A stretch of 64,000 nucleotides of DNA from Bacteroidetes bacterium UBA1935 (lineage in GTDB: Bacteria; Bacteroidota; Bacteroidia; Chitinophagales; Chitinophagaceae), in NCBI GenBank assembly GCA_002337045.1, contig DDFF01000006.1:124001-188000 (forward strand). The letters are read 5' to 3'. The notes under the pieces are model-generated. The model searched no databases and was not told where the DNA came from. It saw only the letters and a program-made list of their open reading frames with translations. The number at the start of each line of letters is the position of its first letter. Position 1 is the stretch's first letter. Of this stretch, positions 56,580-64,000 are shown in pieces. The position numbers and the translations under genes are program-made.

Positions 56580-57875
56580 TCAGACAGGGCTGTGTCGCTC
56601 CAGATATTGAGCGTATAGTTCGTTCCAGCCATTCCACTCCTTATCGGTTCCTAAAGAAAAATTGTGAAATACGGTTATCAACCTGCTGTTTGTGCCATGC
56701 AGAAATAATTCCATTTTTTCCAAACGGGTGAAAGCTTCAGCAGCACTAAGCTTCATATCATAGTGCGCAGTAGAATCCATAAAACAGAAAGGATGAATTT
56801 TTAAGTCCGTCTGTTTTTCATTTTCAATATCGTACCAATAGAAGGAACTACCTGTACCCGCACGGAAACCTATGTGTGTGCCGTACCCCATGCTGTAATC
56901 ATCGGTAATACCATCTGCTATAAGTTGTCTGTAAGTACGTGGTAGAAACAGCCTGATAAAATGCTGTCGCGAAATGTTGATGCTTTTATCGATAGTTTTT
57001 TCCAACACCGCTTTCTCATCTTTGAAAAGCTGATTGTTCTTACCACTGTTATATGACGGGTGTATACCCACCGTACCCTGCTCTGCAAAACTGCGAATGA
57101 GTTTTTGCATGGCTTTATGGTTGGGGTTTATGTTCTTATCGTATGTATCGGTCTTCAACGCAGCCAATACAAAAAACAACGGTTTGTATTTGTACAGGTT
57201 GTGCAGCGAATACATAAATGGAAACGAGAAGTAAGGATCTTCTGCATTGATGATATTAACCGACAAACGCTTTGCAACCGCACCAAGTTTCAGATTCGCT
57301 GCATCTTTCAACAATCCACCTGTATTGCGTATAATGCCCTTATGTTTATAAGACCATGCAATATCAATATCGTATGTGGGGAGAAAAGAGAACGATTTTA
57401 AATTGATGTCGAAACCGCATTTTTCATTCAGCAATCTGCGTAGTGCTTCTACCCATTCATCAACCAGCGGACGTTCCAGCCAATTGTTTTTTGTAAGAAT
57501 ACTATCTGTATGCGGATAGCGTTCGTGTTTATCGGGTGTGTAATTATAGTATTCTTCGTATCGGGTAATGAGAAAAAATATCGCCGAAAAAATATCGAAC
57601 TGTATATCGCCATTTGCAACTGCATACAGCGTTGGGGTATTATTCCAATTGCCTGTATTTACATTATGTTGGTTGATGCCTTTTTGCCAGAGCAATTGTG
57701 CATCAGGAATATATATAGCATCCGCTATTTTTTCACCGTAAGCAAGATGTGCTATTTCTTCTCGTTGATGTGTGAGCTTGTATTCGATACCCATACGGAT
57801 ATTAAAAACCCAGTCGAGTATATACAGCAGTCGTGTGCTGGATTGCGGGCTGTATATAACTACGGGATTGCTCAT
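56580..57875 (-). CDS. Polysaccharide deacetylase-like protein (DUF7033 type)
   Basis: 431 residues from ATG 57875 (the TTG two codons upstream is less likely). N-terminal alpha-beta domain (about 1-150, with DIFSAIFFLITRYEEYYN typical of DUF7033) and a C-terminal NodB-like fold: FLPTYDIDIAWSYKHKG supplies the first Asp pair (TYDIDxAW), GTVGIHPSYNSG the His motif, and FLPRTYRQLIADGITDDYSMGYGTHIGFRAGT the late block. Usually found with capsule or O-antigen genes; substrate unknown. It follows lutB by 15 bp and may be co-transcribed. Confidence 0.82.
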   Translation of the reverse strand: MSNPVVIYSPQSSTRLLYILDWVFNIRMGIEYKLTHQREEIAHLAYGEKIADAIYIPDAQLLWQKGINQHNVNTGNWNNTPTLYAVANGDIQFDIFSAIFFLITRYEEYYNYTPDKHERYPHTDSILTKNNWLERPLVDEWVEALRRLLNEKCGFDINLKSFSFLPTYDIDIAWSYKHKGIIRNTGGLLKDAANLKLGAVAKRLSVNIINAEDPYFSFPFMYSLHNLYKYKPLFFVLAALKTDTYDKNINPNHKAMQKLIRSFAEQGTVGIHPSYNSGKNNQLFKDEKAVLEKTIDKSINISRQHFIRLFLPRTYRQLIADGITDDYSMGYGTHIGFRAGTGSSFYWYDIENEKQTDLKIHPFCFMDSTAHYDMKLSAAEAFTRLEKMELFLHGTNSRLITVFHNFSLGTDKEWNGWNELYAQYLERHSPV

Positions 57876-57890
57876 AGGCAAAGCATAAAA

Positions 57891-59264
57891 TTATTTATGC
57901 TGATCTTTCCAAAGCTGGTTGAATGATTTCTGTGCAAAGTGTACATCGCCCCTGCCATCTGCCCAAGATTTGCTGAAGAGTTTGTTGACAACATTGCCTT
58001 TAATGCTTGCTCCTGCACTGTTCATCAGCGAGCGGTTCAGCATAGCAAGTTTCCACATCTTCCATCCTGCATTTTCTGTAAAACCATTCAGTCCTTCGCT
58101 TGCGGCAATGTGGCGGTTTTCCAGCAGCATTTCGTGGATGTTTATTTTCAGTGGGCATACCTCTGTACAGTTGCCGCACAGGCTCGATGCATAACTAAGG
58201 TGTTTGAACTCTGCTACATCTTTCAGGTGCGGAGATATCACAGAACCTATAGGCCCGCTGTAGGTTGTGCCATAAGCGTGACCGCCAATATTTTTATAAA
58301 CCGGACAAGCATTAAGGCAAGAACCACAACGTATGCAGTACATACTCTCGCGCACTTCTTTGCGCAGCAGATTGGTACGTCCGTTGTCCAGCAATATCAC
58401 ATACATTTCTTCGGGTCCGTCGTTTTCGCCGGGTTGGCGGCCACCGGTGAAGATAGTATTGTATACAGTTACGTTTTGTCCTGTACCATAAGTAGCCAAC
58501 AGCGGCCAGTACAGTGCAAGGTCGCTCATAGATGGTATTATTTTTTCGATACCAACAATAGCAATATGTGTTATAGGGAATGCAGTAGAAAGCCTGCCGT
58601 TACCTTCGTTTTCGGTAACGCATACCGCGCCAGTATCTGCTATGAGAAAATTGCCACCCGTTACACCTACTTCAGAAGTAATATATTTTTCTCTCAGGTT
58701 GCGGCGGGCAATTTGTGTTAGTTCTGTTGGAGTAAGATTTGGTTCTACGCCCAGCTTTTCATGAAACAGTTTTGCAACATCTTCCTTGCTCTTGTGCATG
58801 GCAGGTGTTACAATGTGATAAGGCGGTTCACCATCCAATTGCTGAATGTATTCGCCAAGATCTGTTTCTACAGATTCGATATTATGTTTTGCCAGAAAAT
58901 CGTTCAGATGAATTTCTTCTGTCACCATCGATTTTGATTTCACTACCTGCTTCGTATTCTTCTCCTGGCAAATTTGCAATACAGCTTGCAATGCTTCGTT
59001 AGCATCTTCAGCCCATATTACTTTACCGCCACGTGCCGTGAAATTTTTCTCGAACTGCTCCAGATAACTATCTAAGTTCTCAATGGTTTTCCATTTAATG
59101 TTTTTTGCTTTTTTGCGTGCAAGTTCCAGATCGGCAAACTGCTGTTTACCCTTCACAACTGTTTCGGCATATTTCTGAATATTGAAACTAAGCTTGCGCT
59201 TGTGTTCCAGATCGCCGGCTTTAACCTTGCTCTTAGCTAAAAACTCTGTAATGGTAGCACTCAT
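57891..59264 (-). CDS. lutB: LutB/LldF-type lactate utilisation iron-sulfur protein
   Basis: 457 residues. N-terminal LUD domain (about 60-300: KSKSMVTEEIHLNDFL, GVTGGNFLIADTGAVCVTENEGN) followed by two ferredoxin-like 4Fe-4S motifs CIRCGSCLNACPVY and CGNCTEVCPLK. In the usual LutABC system this is the redox subunit of an L-lactate dehydrogenase; lutA and lutC are not beside it here. Possibly the partner genes lie elsewhere or the protein serves another electron-transfer complex. A TAAGTTTG box (59282-59275) lies 10 nt before the ATG, suggesting its own promoter and a very short leader. Confidence 0.9.
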   Translation of the reverse strand: MSATITEFLAKSKVKAGDLEHKRKLSFNIQKYAETVVKGKQQFADLELARKKAKNIKWKTIENLDSYLEQFEKNFTARGGKVIWAEDANEALQAVLQICQEKNTKQVVKSKSMVTEEIHLNDFLAKHNIESVETDLGEYIQQLDGEPPYHIVTPAMHKSKEDVAKLFHEKLGVEPNLTPTELTQIARRNLREKYITSEVGVTGGNFLIADTGAVCVTENEGNGRLSTAFPITHIAIVGIEKIIPSMSDLALYWPLLATYGTGQNVTVYNTIFTGGRQPGENDGPEEMYVILLDNGRTNLLRKEVRESMYCIRCGSCLNACPVYKNIGGHAYGTTYSGPIGSVISPHLKDVAEFKHLSYASSLCGNCTEVCPLKINIHEMLLENRHIAASEGLNGFTENAGWKMWKLAMLNRSLMNSAGASIKGNVVNKLFSKSWADGRGDVHFAQKSFNQLWKDQHK

Positions 59265-59301
59265 AACGTATACACAAACTTAATAAAAACACCGCAAAGG
59301 C

Positions 59302-60168
59302 TTATTTATTGTTTGATAAAGCTACCTGACCAGCATTGTATATGATGAGAAATTTCATGGCAAGCGCTATGATTTTTGATTCTTCTCTTACCGGGCTATA
59401 CATGCTAAGGTAGTTTTTGATGCCATATGGCCAAATCCACACATCTGCAAATTGATGATATATCTGAACTTCGCCAATGTGTTTCCCGGTAGTGTCCTGT
59501 AGTGTATAGTAGTACGTAGATTTGGGCGACTGGTGTAGTTTTTCAAGTTTCCAGGATGATTTGAACTTACCTACCCAGATACCGTCTTTATAAATATTCT
59601 CCCCACTTACAGTATAGGAGGTATCATAGTTTTCTTCAACATTGTAGGGCGATGCGTTATAGTGGCAAGTACTGCCATTAGATACATATTCCGGCTCTAT
59701 ACCGTTTACTGTTTTCAGCCAATAGCTGATTAAATCATTAACAGCATCTTTATTGGCAACTCCGTTTTGCAAAACCTTGAAGTGGGAAGCGGATTTAAGA
59801 AAGTAGTCGATAATAGAATATTTGTATAACAGGTATACGCTGGTGTCAGCAAAAAGAAAATCTATTTTGTAACAATACCTGAGGTATGTATAGTTTGGAG
59901 AAGAAAGAACCATAGCGGTGGCATATATCAATTGTTCTCCGTCTGCATTACTGAATATATAATCTTTAAAATCATTTGGCTCTGGTAACGACAGGTTGCC
60001 GGTGCAGTTAACATTAATATCCAGTGTGGAAATTGCTTTGCCGGTTTCAACATAGTTGCATAGGTATACATCATTAGCACTGATTCTTCCCGCTTCTTTT
60101 TTGATTATCTGCGCAGTAATATTATTACAGCAGCAAAAAAGTAGAATGTATATAATGAGCAGGCGCAT
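59302..60168 (-). CDS. Hypothetical secreted protein
   Basis: 288 residues, not recognised. The start MRLLIIYILLFCCCNNITAQ is a signal peptide (three Cys near its end but no clean lipobox). The rest is rich in Tyr, Asn and Ser with alternating hydrophobic residues, suggesting a beta structure (KVLQNGVAN, EENYDTSYTVSGENIYKDG, YYYTLQDTTGKHIGEVQIYHQF). AT-rich with many rare-looking codons, so it may be a lineage-specific or acquired gene. It precedes lutB by 37 bp on the same strand but shares no obvious function. Confidence 0.6.
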   Translation of the reverse strand: MRLLIIYILLFCCCNNITAQIIKKEAGRISANDVYLCNYVETGKAISTLDINVNCTGNLSLPEPNDFKDYIFSNADGEQLIYATAMVLSSPNYTYLRYCYKIDFLFADTSVYLLYKYSIIDYFLKSASHFKVLQNGVANKDAVNDLISYWLKTVNGIEPEYVSNGSTCHYNASPYNVEENYDTSYTVSGENIYKDGIWVGKFKSSWKLEKLHQSPKSTYYYTLQDTTGKHIGEVQIYHQFADVWIWPYGIKNYLSMYSPVREESKIIALAMKFLIIYNAGQVALSNNK

Positions 60169-60211
60169 ATATAAAGATACCCATTAAAATAAGTATTATA
60201 TCATTATAGTG

Positions 60212-61333
60212 TCAAAATGCTGCACCAATACCTACCTCTGCCAGTTCGGCTTCGGCGGTATGTGTTTTCAGGTAGGCATGTACGGTCAGCTCTTTCAAAA
60301 TGCCCTTTTCCTGTTGCAGTATGTACACATTGCCCCCCAGCTTCTGGTATAGTTTAGTTTGGGTAAGGGCATCTTTCTTCAGATAATATCCTACCTGAAA
60401 CATCACCCCAATCCTGCCCAGCAAAAACTCATTACCTACAAATACGCTGCTTTTCCACGAATTCTGTTTCTCCTTACCAGGCATTATTTCATTGTTCTTC
60501 AGGAACATGTATATGTCGGTATGATACTCATAGTCCAGCCCCAGCATCAGTTTGTTTTTGCCCCAATAGCGCTTGCTGGCAAATGCCGATGCCAGATATA
60601 GCGGGTACATAGGCCCATCGGGCGCACTGGCTTCTTTGCCTGCCATACTTAGCCTCACCTGTCCCAGCCATCTGTTTTTCAGCGGGGCTTCTTTTCGCAT
60701 GATCCTATCGGGATTGTTGCCGACAGGCGAGTACCTGACGCCGATATGTGCGCCGTATTTATTAATGCCAAGATTGGGTTGGCGCAATGCAGCATTAGAG
60801 ATATGAGCAAAATTGGCGCCTGCTAATATATCCAGATGCTGATTGACGCGGTAGCGAAGGTCTGTAGTGAAATAAGAATAATTGTTCATGTGGCTGCTCA
60901 TGGCAGTGTTCAGCGTATCCCAATCGGGGTAGCGGCTATACACTTTGGTAATATAACCCACGCCAAAGCCTGCCCTTACAGACCACTCCAGTTTTTTTCC
61001 AGTTATAATGGGTATGCGGATATTGGGGTTGATGCTGAAAGTCCTGCCATAAACAACATCCTTATCGTATACCGTATAAGCAATGCTAAGCCCTACTATA
61101 GGATACCTGCGGCGCTGATGCCACGAAGCCTTTCCGTAGGTTTGTTGTACAAAGTTCAGCTCGTAGGCGGGAGACATTTCGGGGAAATCGGCCTTCATTT
61201 TTTTAGAATGCCTGAAAGCCTTGCCTGCTATGTAGTAGCTCTCTATGCCAAAGCCATCCCACGCTTTGTTTTGTGCCGATGCAATAAATGGTAGTGCAAA
61301 TAGGCAGATGGCATACAACAGGGCTTTTCTCAT
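60212..61333 (-). CDS. Acyloxyacyl hydrolase / PagL-like lipid A deacylase
   Basis: 373 residues. Signal peptide MRKALLYAICLFALPFIASAQ followed by an outer-membrane beta-barrel. The catalytic region ILAGANFAHISNAALRQPNLGIN contains the His-x-Ser-Asn motif of PagL-type 3-O-deacylases that remove an acyl chain from lipid A. PF09411-like proteins in Bacteroidetes are longer than enterobacterial PagL (about 185), as here. Suggests remodelling of the outer leaflet, in keeping with the GT39 and LpxH-like genes of this window. Diverges from the DUF502 gene. Confidence 0.87.
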   Translation of the reverse strand: MRKALLYAICLFALPFIASAQNKAWDGFGIESYYIAGKAFRHSKKMKADFPEMSPAYELNFVQQTYGKASWHQRRRYPIVGLSIAYTVYDKDVVYGRTFSINPNIRIPIITGKKLEWSVRAGFGVGYITKVYSRYPDWDTLNTAMSSHMNNYSYFTTDLRYRVNQHLDILAGANFAHISNAALRQPNLGINKYGAHIGVRYSPVGNNPDRIMRKEAPLKNRWLGQVRLSMAGKEASAPDGPMYPLYLASAFASKRYWGKNKLMLGLDYEYHTDIYMFLKNNEIMPGKEKQNSWKSSVFVGNEFLLGRIGVMFQVGYYLKKDALTQTKLYQKLGGNVYILQQEKGILKELTVHAYLKTHTAEAELAEVGIGAAF

Positions 61334-61405
61334 ATACGGGCTGTATCGCTATACGTTTAACAGATTTACAATTTAGCAAATATAGTTTTACCTGTTGCAA
61401 TCTTG

Positions 61406-61413
61406 TACCTTTG
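61406..61413 (+). promoter_or_regulatory. -7 promoter element of DUF502-serC unit
   Basis: TACCTTTG fits TAnnTTTG; predicted start about 61420 and 10-nt leader before ATG 61430. It lies downstream of the in-frame TTG at 61403, so that TTG is unlikely to be the start. Confidence 0.6.
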
Positions 61414-61429
61414 CCCTGTCATAATTAAG

Positions 61430-62020
61430 ATGCGTCGATTAGCCGCCATATTTGTTCGTTCGTTTTTGCAGGGCCTGCTTATTCTCAGCCCCATAGCCAT
61501 AACGGCCTATGTCATTTACATTGTATTCGACAGTGTAGATAGCCTTGTGCCATGGGTGCCACGCGGGTTGGGTTTTCTGGTCATAGTATCAATAGTTACG
61601 TTCATCGGCTACATGGGTACGCGCTTCTTTCTGGGCAAGATGTTGTTTGATGCGTTCGATAATATGTTGCAACACGTACCGGGTATCAAATACATCTACT
61701 CTTCTATCAAGGAAGTGATGGGTTCTTTTGTGGGCGATAAAAAACGCTTCAACAAACCGGTATGGGTGTGTACCAATCTGAACCCCGAAGTATGGCGTAT
61801 AGGCTTTATGACACAGAAAGACCTTGCCTATCTGGGCATGGCCAATAAAGTAGCGGTATATCTGCCGCACTCTTACGCAGTATCGGGCTATGTTATCATA
61901 GTAGAAATAAAGAATATCAAACCCGTTACCAAAATGACGGCTGCAGAGGCTATGAAGTTTGCGGTAAGCGGTGGTATTACAGGATTGGAGGAACATGAAA
62001 AGAGTCATGAAAAACATTAA
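61430..62020 (+). CDS. DUF502 family membrane protein
   Basis: 196 residues from ATG 61430. Two N-terminal transmembrane segments (FLQGLLILSPIAITAYVIYIVF and GFLVIVSIVTFIGYMGT) flank a short loop with VPWVPRG, then a soluble domain with the family signature VPGIKYIYSSIKEVMGSFVG ... RIGFMTQKD and AVYLPHSYAVSGYVIIV. Function unknown; widespread in bacteria. Its last 14 bp overlap the serC start, so the two genes are translationally linked. Confidence 0.88.
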   Translation: MRRLAAIFVRSFLQGLLILSPIAITAYVIYIVFDSVDSLVPWVPRGLGFLVIVSIVTFIGYMGTRFFLGKMLFDAFDNMLQHVPGIKYIYSSIKEVMGSFVGDKKRFNKPVWVCTNLNPEVWRIGFMTQKDLAYLGMANKVAVYLPHSYAVSGYVIIVEIKNIKPVTKMTAAEAMKFAVSGGITGLEEHEKSHEKH

Positions 62021-63095
62021 CCTGAAAATCAATTTCAATCCCGGTCCGGCAGCATTACCACAATCTGTATTGCAACAGGCAGCAGATGCTGTGCTCAACT
62101 ACAACAATACCGGATTATCTATACTAGGCATACCGCATCGCGGTAAATTATTTACAGATATCATTGAAGAAGCCAGAGCATTGGTAAAAGAGCTGTGCGG
62201 GCTGGGTGATGATTATGAAGTGCTGTGGCTGCAAGGTGGTGGCAGGTTGCAGTTTACCATGGTCCCAATGAATTTTCTGGGCGATGGTGAAACCGCAGGC
62301 TACATAGATAGCGGCTACTGGGCTGCTGATGCTATCAGCTATGCAAAGTATTATGGCAATGTAGATATTCTTGCTTCATCAAAAGCAGATAACTATACAC
62401 ACTTGCCGCAGTGGCCTGCAACGATAGATAGCAAACTGGCATATCTGCATTTTACTACCAACAATACCATATACGGAACACAGTGGAACAACGTGCCGAA
62501 AGTACAAATACCACTGATAGCCGATATGAGCAGCGATATACTGAGCAGCCAAATGAACTATACCAACTGCGATATGTTTTATGCTGTAGCGCAGAAGAAT
62601 ATTGGTGCAGCAGGTGTAACGATGGTTGCCATTAAAAAAGATATGCTGCAACGCACCAAACGTGTGTTGCCGCCGATGCTTAGTTACGACGGGCATGTAA
62701 AAGCAAATTCGGTATTGAATACATCGCCCGTGTTTGCTGTATACACAGCATTGCTGATGCTACGCTGGACAAAAGAAAAAGGGATAGCAGCAATAGAAAA
62801 AGAAAACAACGAAAAAGCAGCATTGCTGTATAGTGAAATTGAACGTAATAGTTTGTTTGATTGTATTGTAAATAATGCAGCTGACCGCAGCAAAATGAAT
62901 GTATGCTTCACTGCAAAACACGCAGAGCATGAAAAAACATTTATCAGCTTTTGTGAAGAGAACAATGTGACAGGTATAGAAGGACACCGCTCTGTAGGTG
63001 CATTTCGTACATCTTTATATAATGCTATATCTTTAGCAGATGTGCAGCATCTTGTTGCGTTGATGAAAGAATTTGAAAATCTAAATAATAAATAA
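62007..63095 (+). CDS. serC: Phosphoserine aminotransferase SerC
   Basis: 362 residues from ATG 62007 (MKNINLKINFNPGPAALP); an ATG 12 bp upstream is possible. PLP enzyme that makes phosphoserine from 3-phosphohydroxypyruvate and, in the DXP route of vitamin B6, 4-phosphohydroxythreonine. Substrate/PLP blocks: NPGPAALP, QGGGRLQFTMVPMNFL, GYWAADAISYAK and the Schiff-base Lys in AQKNIGAAGVTMV. Ends EGHRSVGAFRTSLYNA. serA is not adjacent; pdxJ of the same B6 branch lies at 29 kb. Transcribed with DUF502 and the following DUF1015 gene. Confidence 0.95.
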   Translation: MKNINLKINFNPGPAALPQSVLQQAADAVLNYNNTGLSILGIPHRGKLFTDIIEEARALVKELCGLGDDYEVLWLQGGGRLQFTMVPMNFLGDGETAGYIDSGYWAADAISYAKYYGNVDILASSKADNYTHLPQWPATIDSKLAYLHFTTNNTIYGTQWNNVPKVQIPLIADMSSDILSSQMNYTNCDMFYAVAQKNIGAAGVTMVAIKKDMLQRTKRVLPPMLSYDGHVKANSVLNTSPVFAVYTALLMLRWTKEKGIAAIEKENNEKAALLYSEIERNSLFDCIVNNAADRSKMNVCFTAKHAEHEKTFISFCEENNVTGIEGHRSVGAFRTSLYNAISLADVQHLVALMKEFENLNNK

Positions 63096-63101
63096 AAAGT
63101 A

Positions 63102-64000
63102 ATGGCAAAGATTACACCATTCAAAGGGTTAAGGCCAAAACCTGAACTGGCATCGAAAGTAGCAACATTACCATACGATGTGGTGAATGTAGAAGAAGCA
63201 CGTGCTTATAAGGACAATCCTTACCACTTCTATCATGTTACCCGTTCTGAGATTGACTTGCCTGCAGGCGTGGATGTGCACACACAGCAAGTGTACGACA
63301 AGGCAAAAGAAAACCTTGACCAGATGGTGGCCGATGGTGTAATGTTTCAGGACAATGAGCCATGCTATTACATATACGAACTGGTAATGGATGGCCGTTC
63401 GCAAACAGGTTTGATATGTGGTTCTTCGCTGGAAGATTATAACAACGGCATCGTAAAGAAGCACGAGTTTACACGTCCTGAAAAAGAACTGGACCGCATC
63501 AACCACATCAAAACTACACGTGCACAAACAGGTATCGTGTTTCTTGCCTACAACGATAATAATGATGTAAACACCATCATCGAAAACTGGAAGAAAGACC
63601 ACAAACCTACGTACGACTTCACTGCAGAAGATGGCATCAAGCATACACTGTGGGTAGTAGATGAATATCCGAAAGTGGCGAGTATCACACGCATATTCGA
63701 TGAGCAGGTACCTGCTACTTATATTGCCGATGGCCACCACCGCGCAGCGTCTGCAGCAAAAGTGGCGCATGAAATGGCAGAAAACGGATTGTCTATCTCT
63801 GGCGATGAATCTTTCAACTATTTCATCACTTGCGTTTTCCCTGAAAGCCAACTGAAAATACTAGACTACAACCGTGTAGTAAAAGACCTGAATGGCATGA
63901 GCAGTGCAGATTTCATCAACTCGCTGAAAAACGATTTTGAAGTTTCTGCACCAATGACCACAGCATACCGCCCTGCTAAACCGCACGAGTTTGGTATGTA
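63102..64000 (+). CDS. DUF1015 family protein (partial, runs off right edge)
   Basis: Open frame from ATG 63102 to the end of the window (299 codons seen, no stop). Cytoplasmic protein of the DUF1015 family, often encoded next to serC or serA in Bacteroidetes and clostridia. Family features visible: ITPFKGLRPKPELASKVATLPYDVV at the start, HEFTRPEKELDRINHI, and the signature ADGHHRAASAAKVAHEM. It starts 6 bp after serC, so a serine-related role is plausible but untested. Confidence 0.88.
   Translation, partial: MAKITPFKGLRPKPELASKVATLPYDVVNVEEARAYKDNPYHFYHVTRSEIDLPAGVDVHTQQVYDKAKENLDQMVADGVMFQDNEPCYYIYELVMDGRSQTGLICGSSLEDYNNGIVKKHEFTRPEKELDRINHIKTTRAQTGIVFLAYNDNNDVNTIIENWKKDHKPTYDFTAEDGIKHTLWVVDEYPKVASITRIFDEQVPATYIADGHHRAASAAKVAHEMAENGLSISGDESFNYFITCVFPESQLKILDYNRVVKDLNGMSSADFINSLKNDFEVSAPMTTAYRPAKPHEFGM

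Noticed and set aside
62007..63095. Possible loss of the GGAS motif in SerC
   Set aside because: GGGR-x-QF is also the normal form in enterobacterial SerC, so the enzyme looks intact.

Overview
The window reads as a chromosomal segment of a Bacteroidetes bacterium, most likely a Chitinophagaceae-type soil or aquatic organism. The grounds are: two type IX secretion (T9SS) cargo proteins and a PorP/SprF protein; a typical Bacteroidetes gene repertoire (DUF2480, YCII, LVIVD and TPR lipoproteins, DUF1015 beside serC); promoters of the TTTG...TAnnTTTG type; almost no Shine-Dalgarno sequences; and an ammonia-lyase resembling the flexirubin-pathway enzyme of Flavobacterium. No rRNA, tRNA, CRISPR array, transposase or prophage was found. 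This is core chromosome rather than an island.

Layout. 0-2.1 kb: cyanophycin breakdown (cyanophycinase end and isoaspartyl peptidase), split by a small DUF559 nuclease gene preceded by a nested palindrome. 2.2-7.7 kb: gyrB, a small LMW-phosphatase-like gene and mreBCD. 7.9-10.8 kb: lipoproteins. 11-12.6 kb: only the N-terminal half of carbamoyl-phosphate synthase large subunit. 12.7-16.3 kb: an aromatic ammonia-lyase/ketoreductase/ketosynthase operon probably making flexirubin-type pigment. 16.4-20.4 kb: DUF3108, a flippase-like protein, ruvC, a lipoprotein and an OmpR-type regulator. 20.5-28.9 kb: a SprF-like gene with a 2428-residue T9SS adhesin. 29-45 kb: metabolic, envelope and repair genes (pdxJ, a solute-binding lipoprotein, GT39, photolyase, comM, paaG-like, LpxH-like, TlpA, split metH, typA, apaG, recX). 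45.8-52.4 kb: mnmG, a 1.1 kb non-coding stretch, a T9SS PA-domain protein, nadA and a 526-bp AT-rich gap. 52.4-64 kb: ppiD-like chaperone, DtxR-type regulator, L,D-transpeptidase, polysaccharide deacetylase-like, LutB-like, PagL-like deacylase, DUF502, serC and a DUF1015 gene running off the end.

The strongest discovery is that the right half looks like the chromosome origin region. A site matching the parS consensus lies inside mnmG (47339-47354). A second ParB-type palindrome lies in the gap just beyond it (48521-48546). The nadA/ppiD gap (51841-52358) holds one perfect and several near-perfect DnaA boxes next to an AT-rich stretch. Genes left of this gap are mostly on the minus strand and those to the right are mixed, as expected near a replication origin. 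Other points worth a look: the palindrome/DUF559 unit at 603-1196; the split CarB and split MetH; the three-unit higher-order repeat in the giant adhesin; ruvC and its divergent neighbour both lacking an ATG; and TAnnTTTG elements only a few bases from several start codons.
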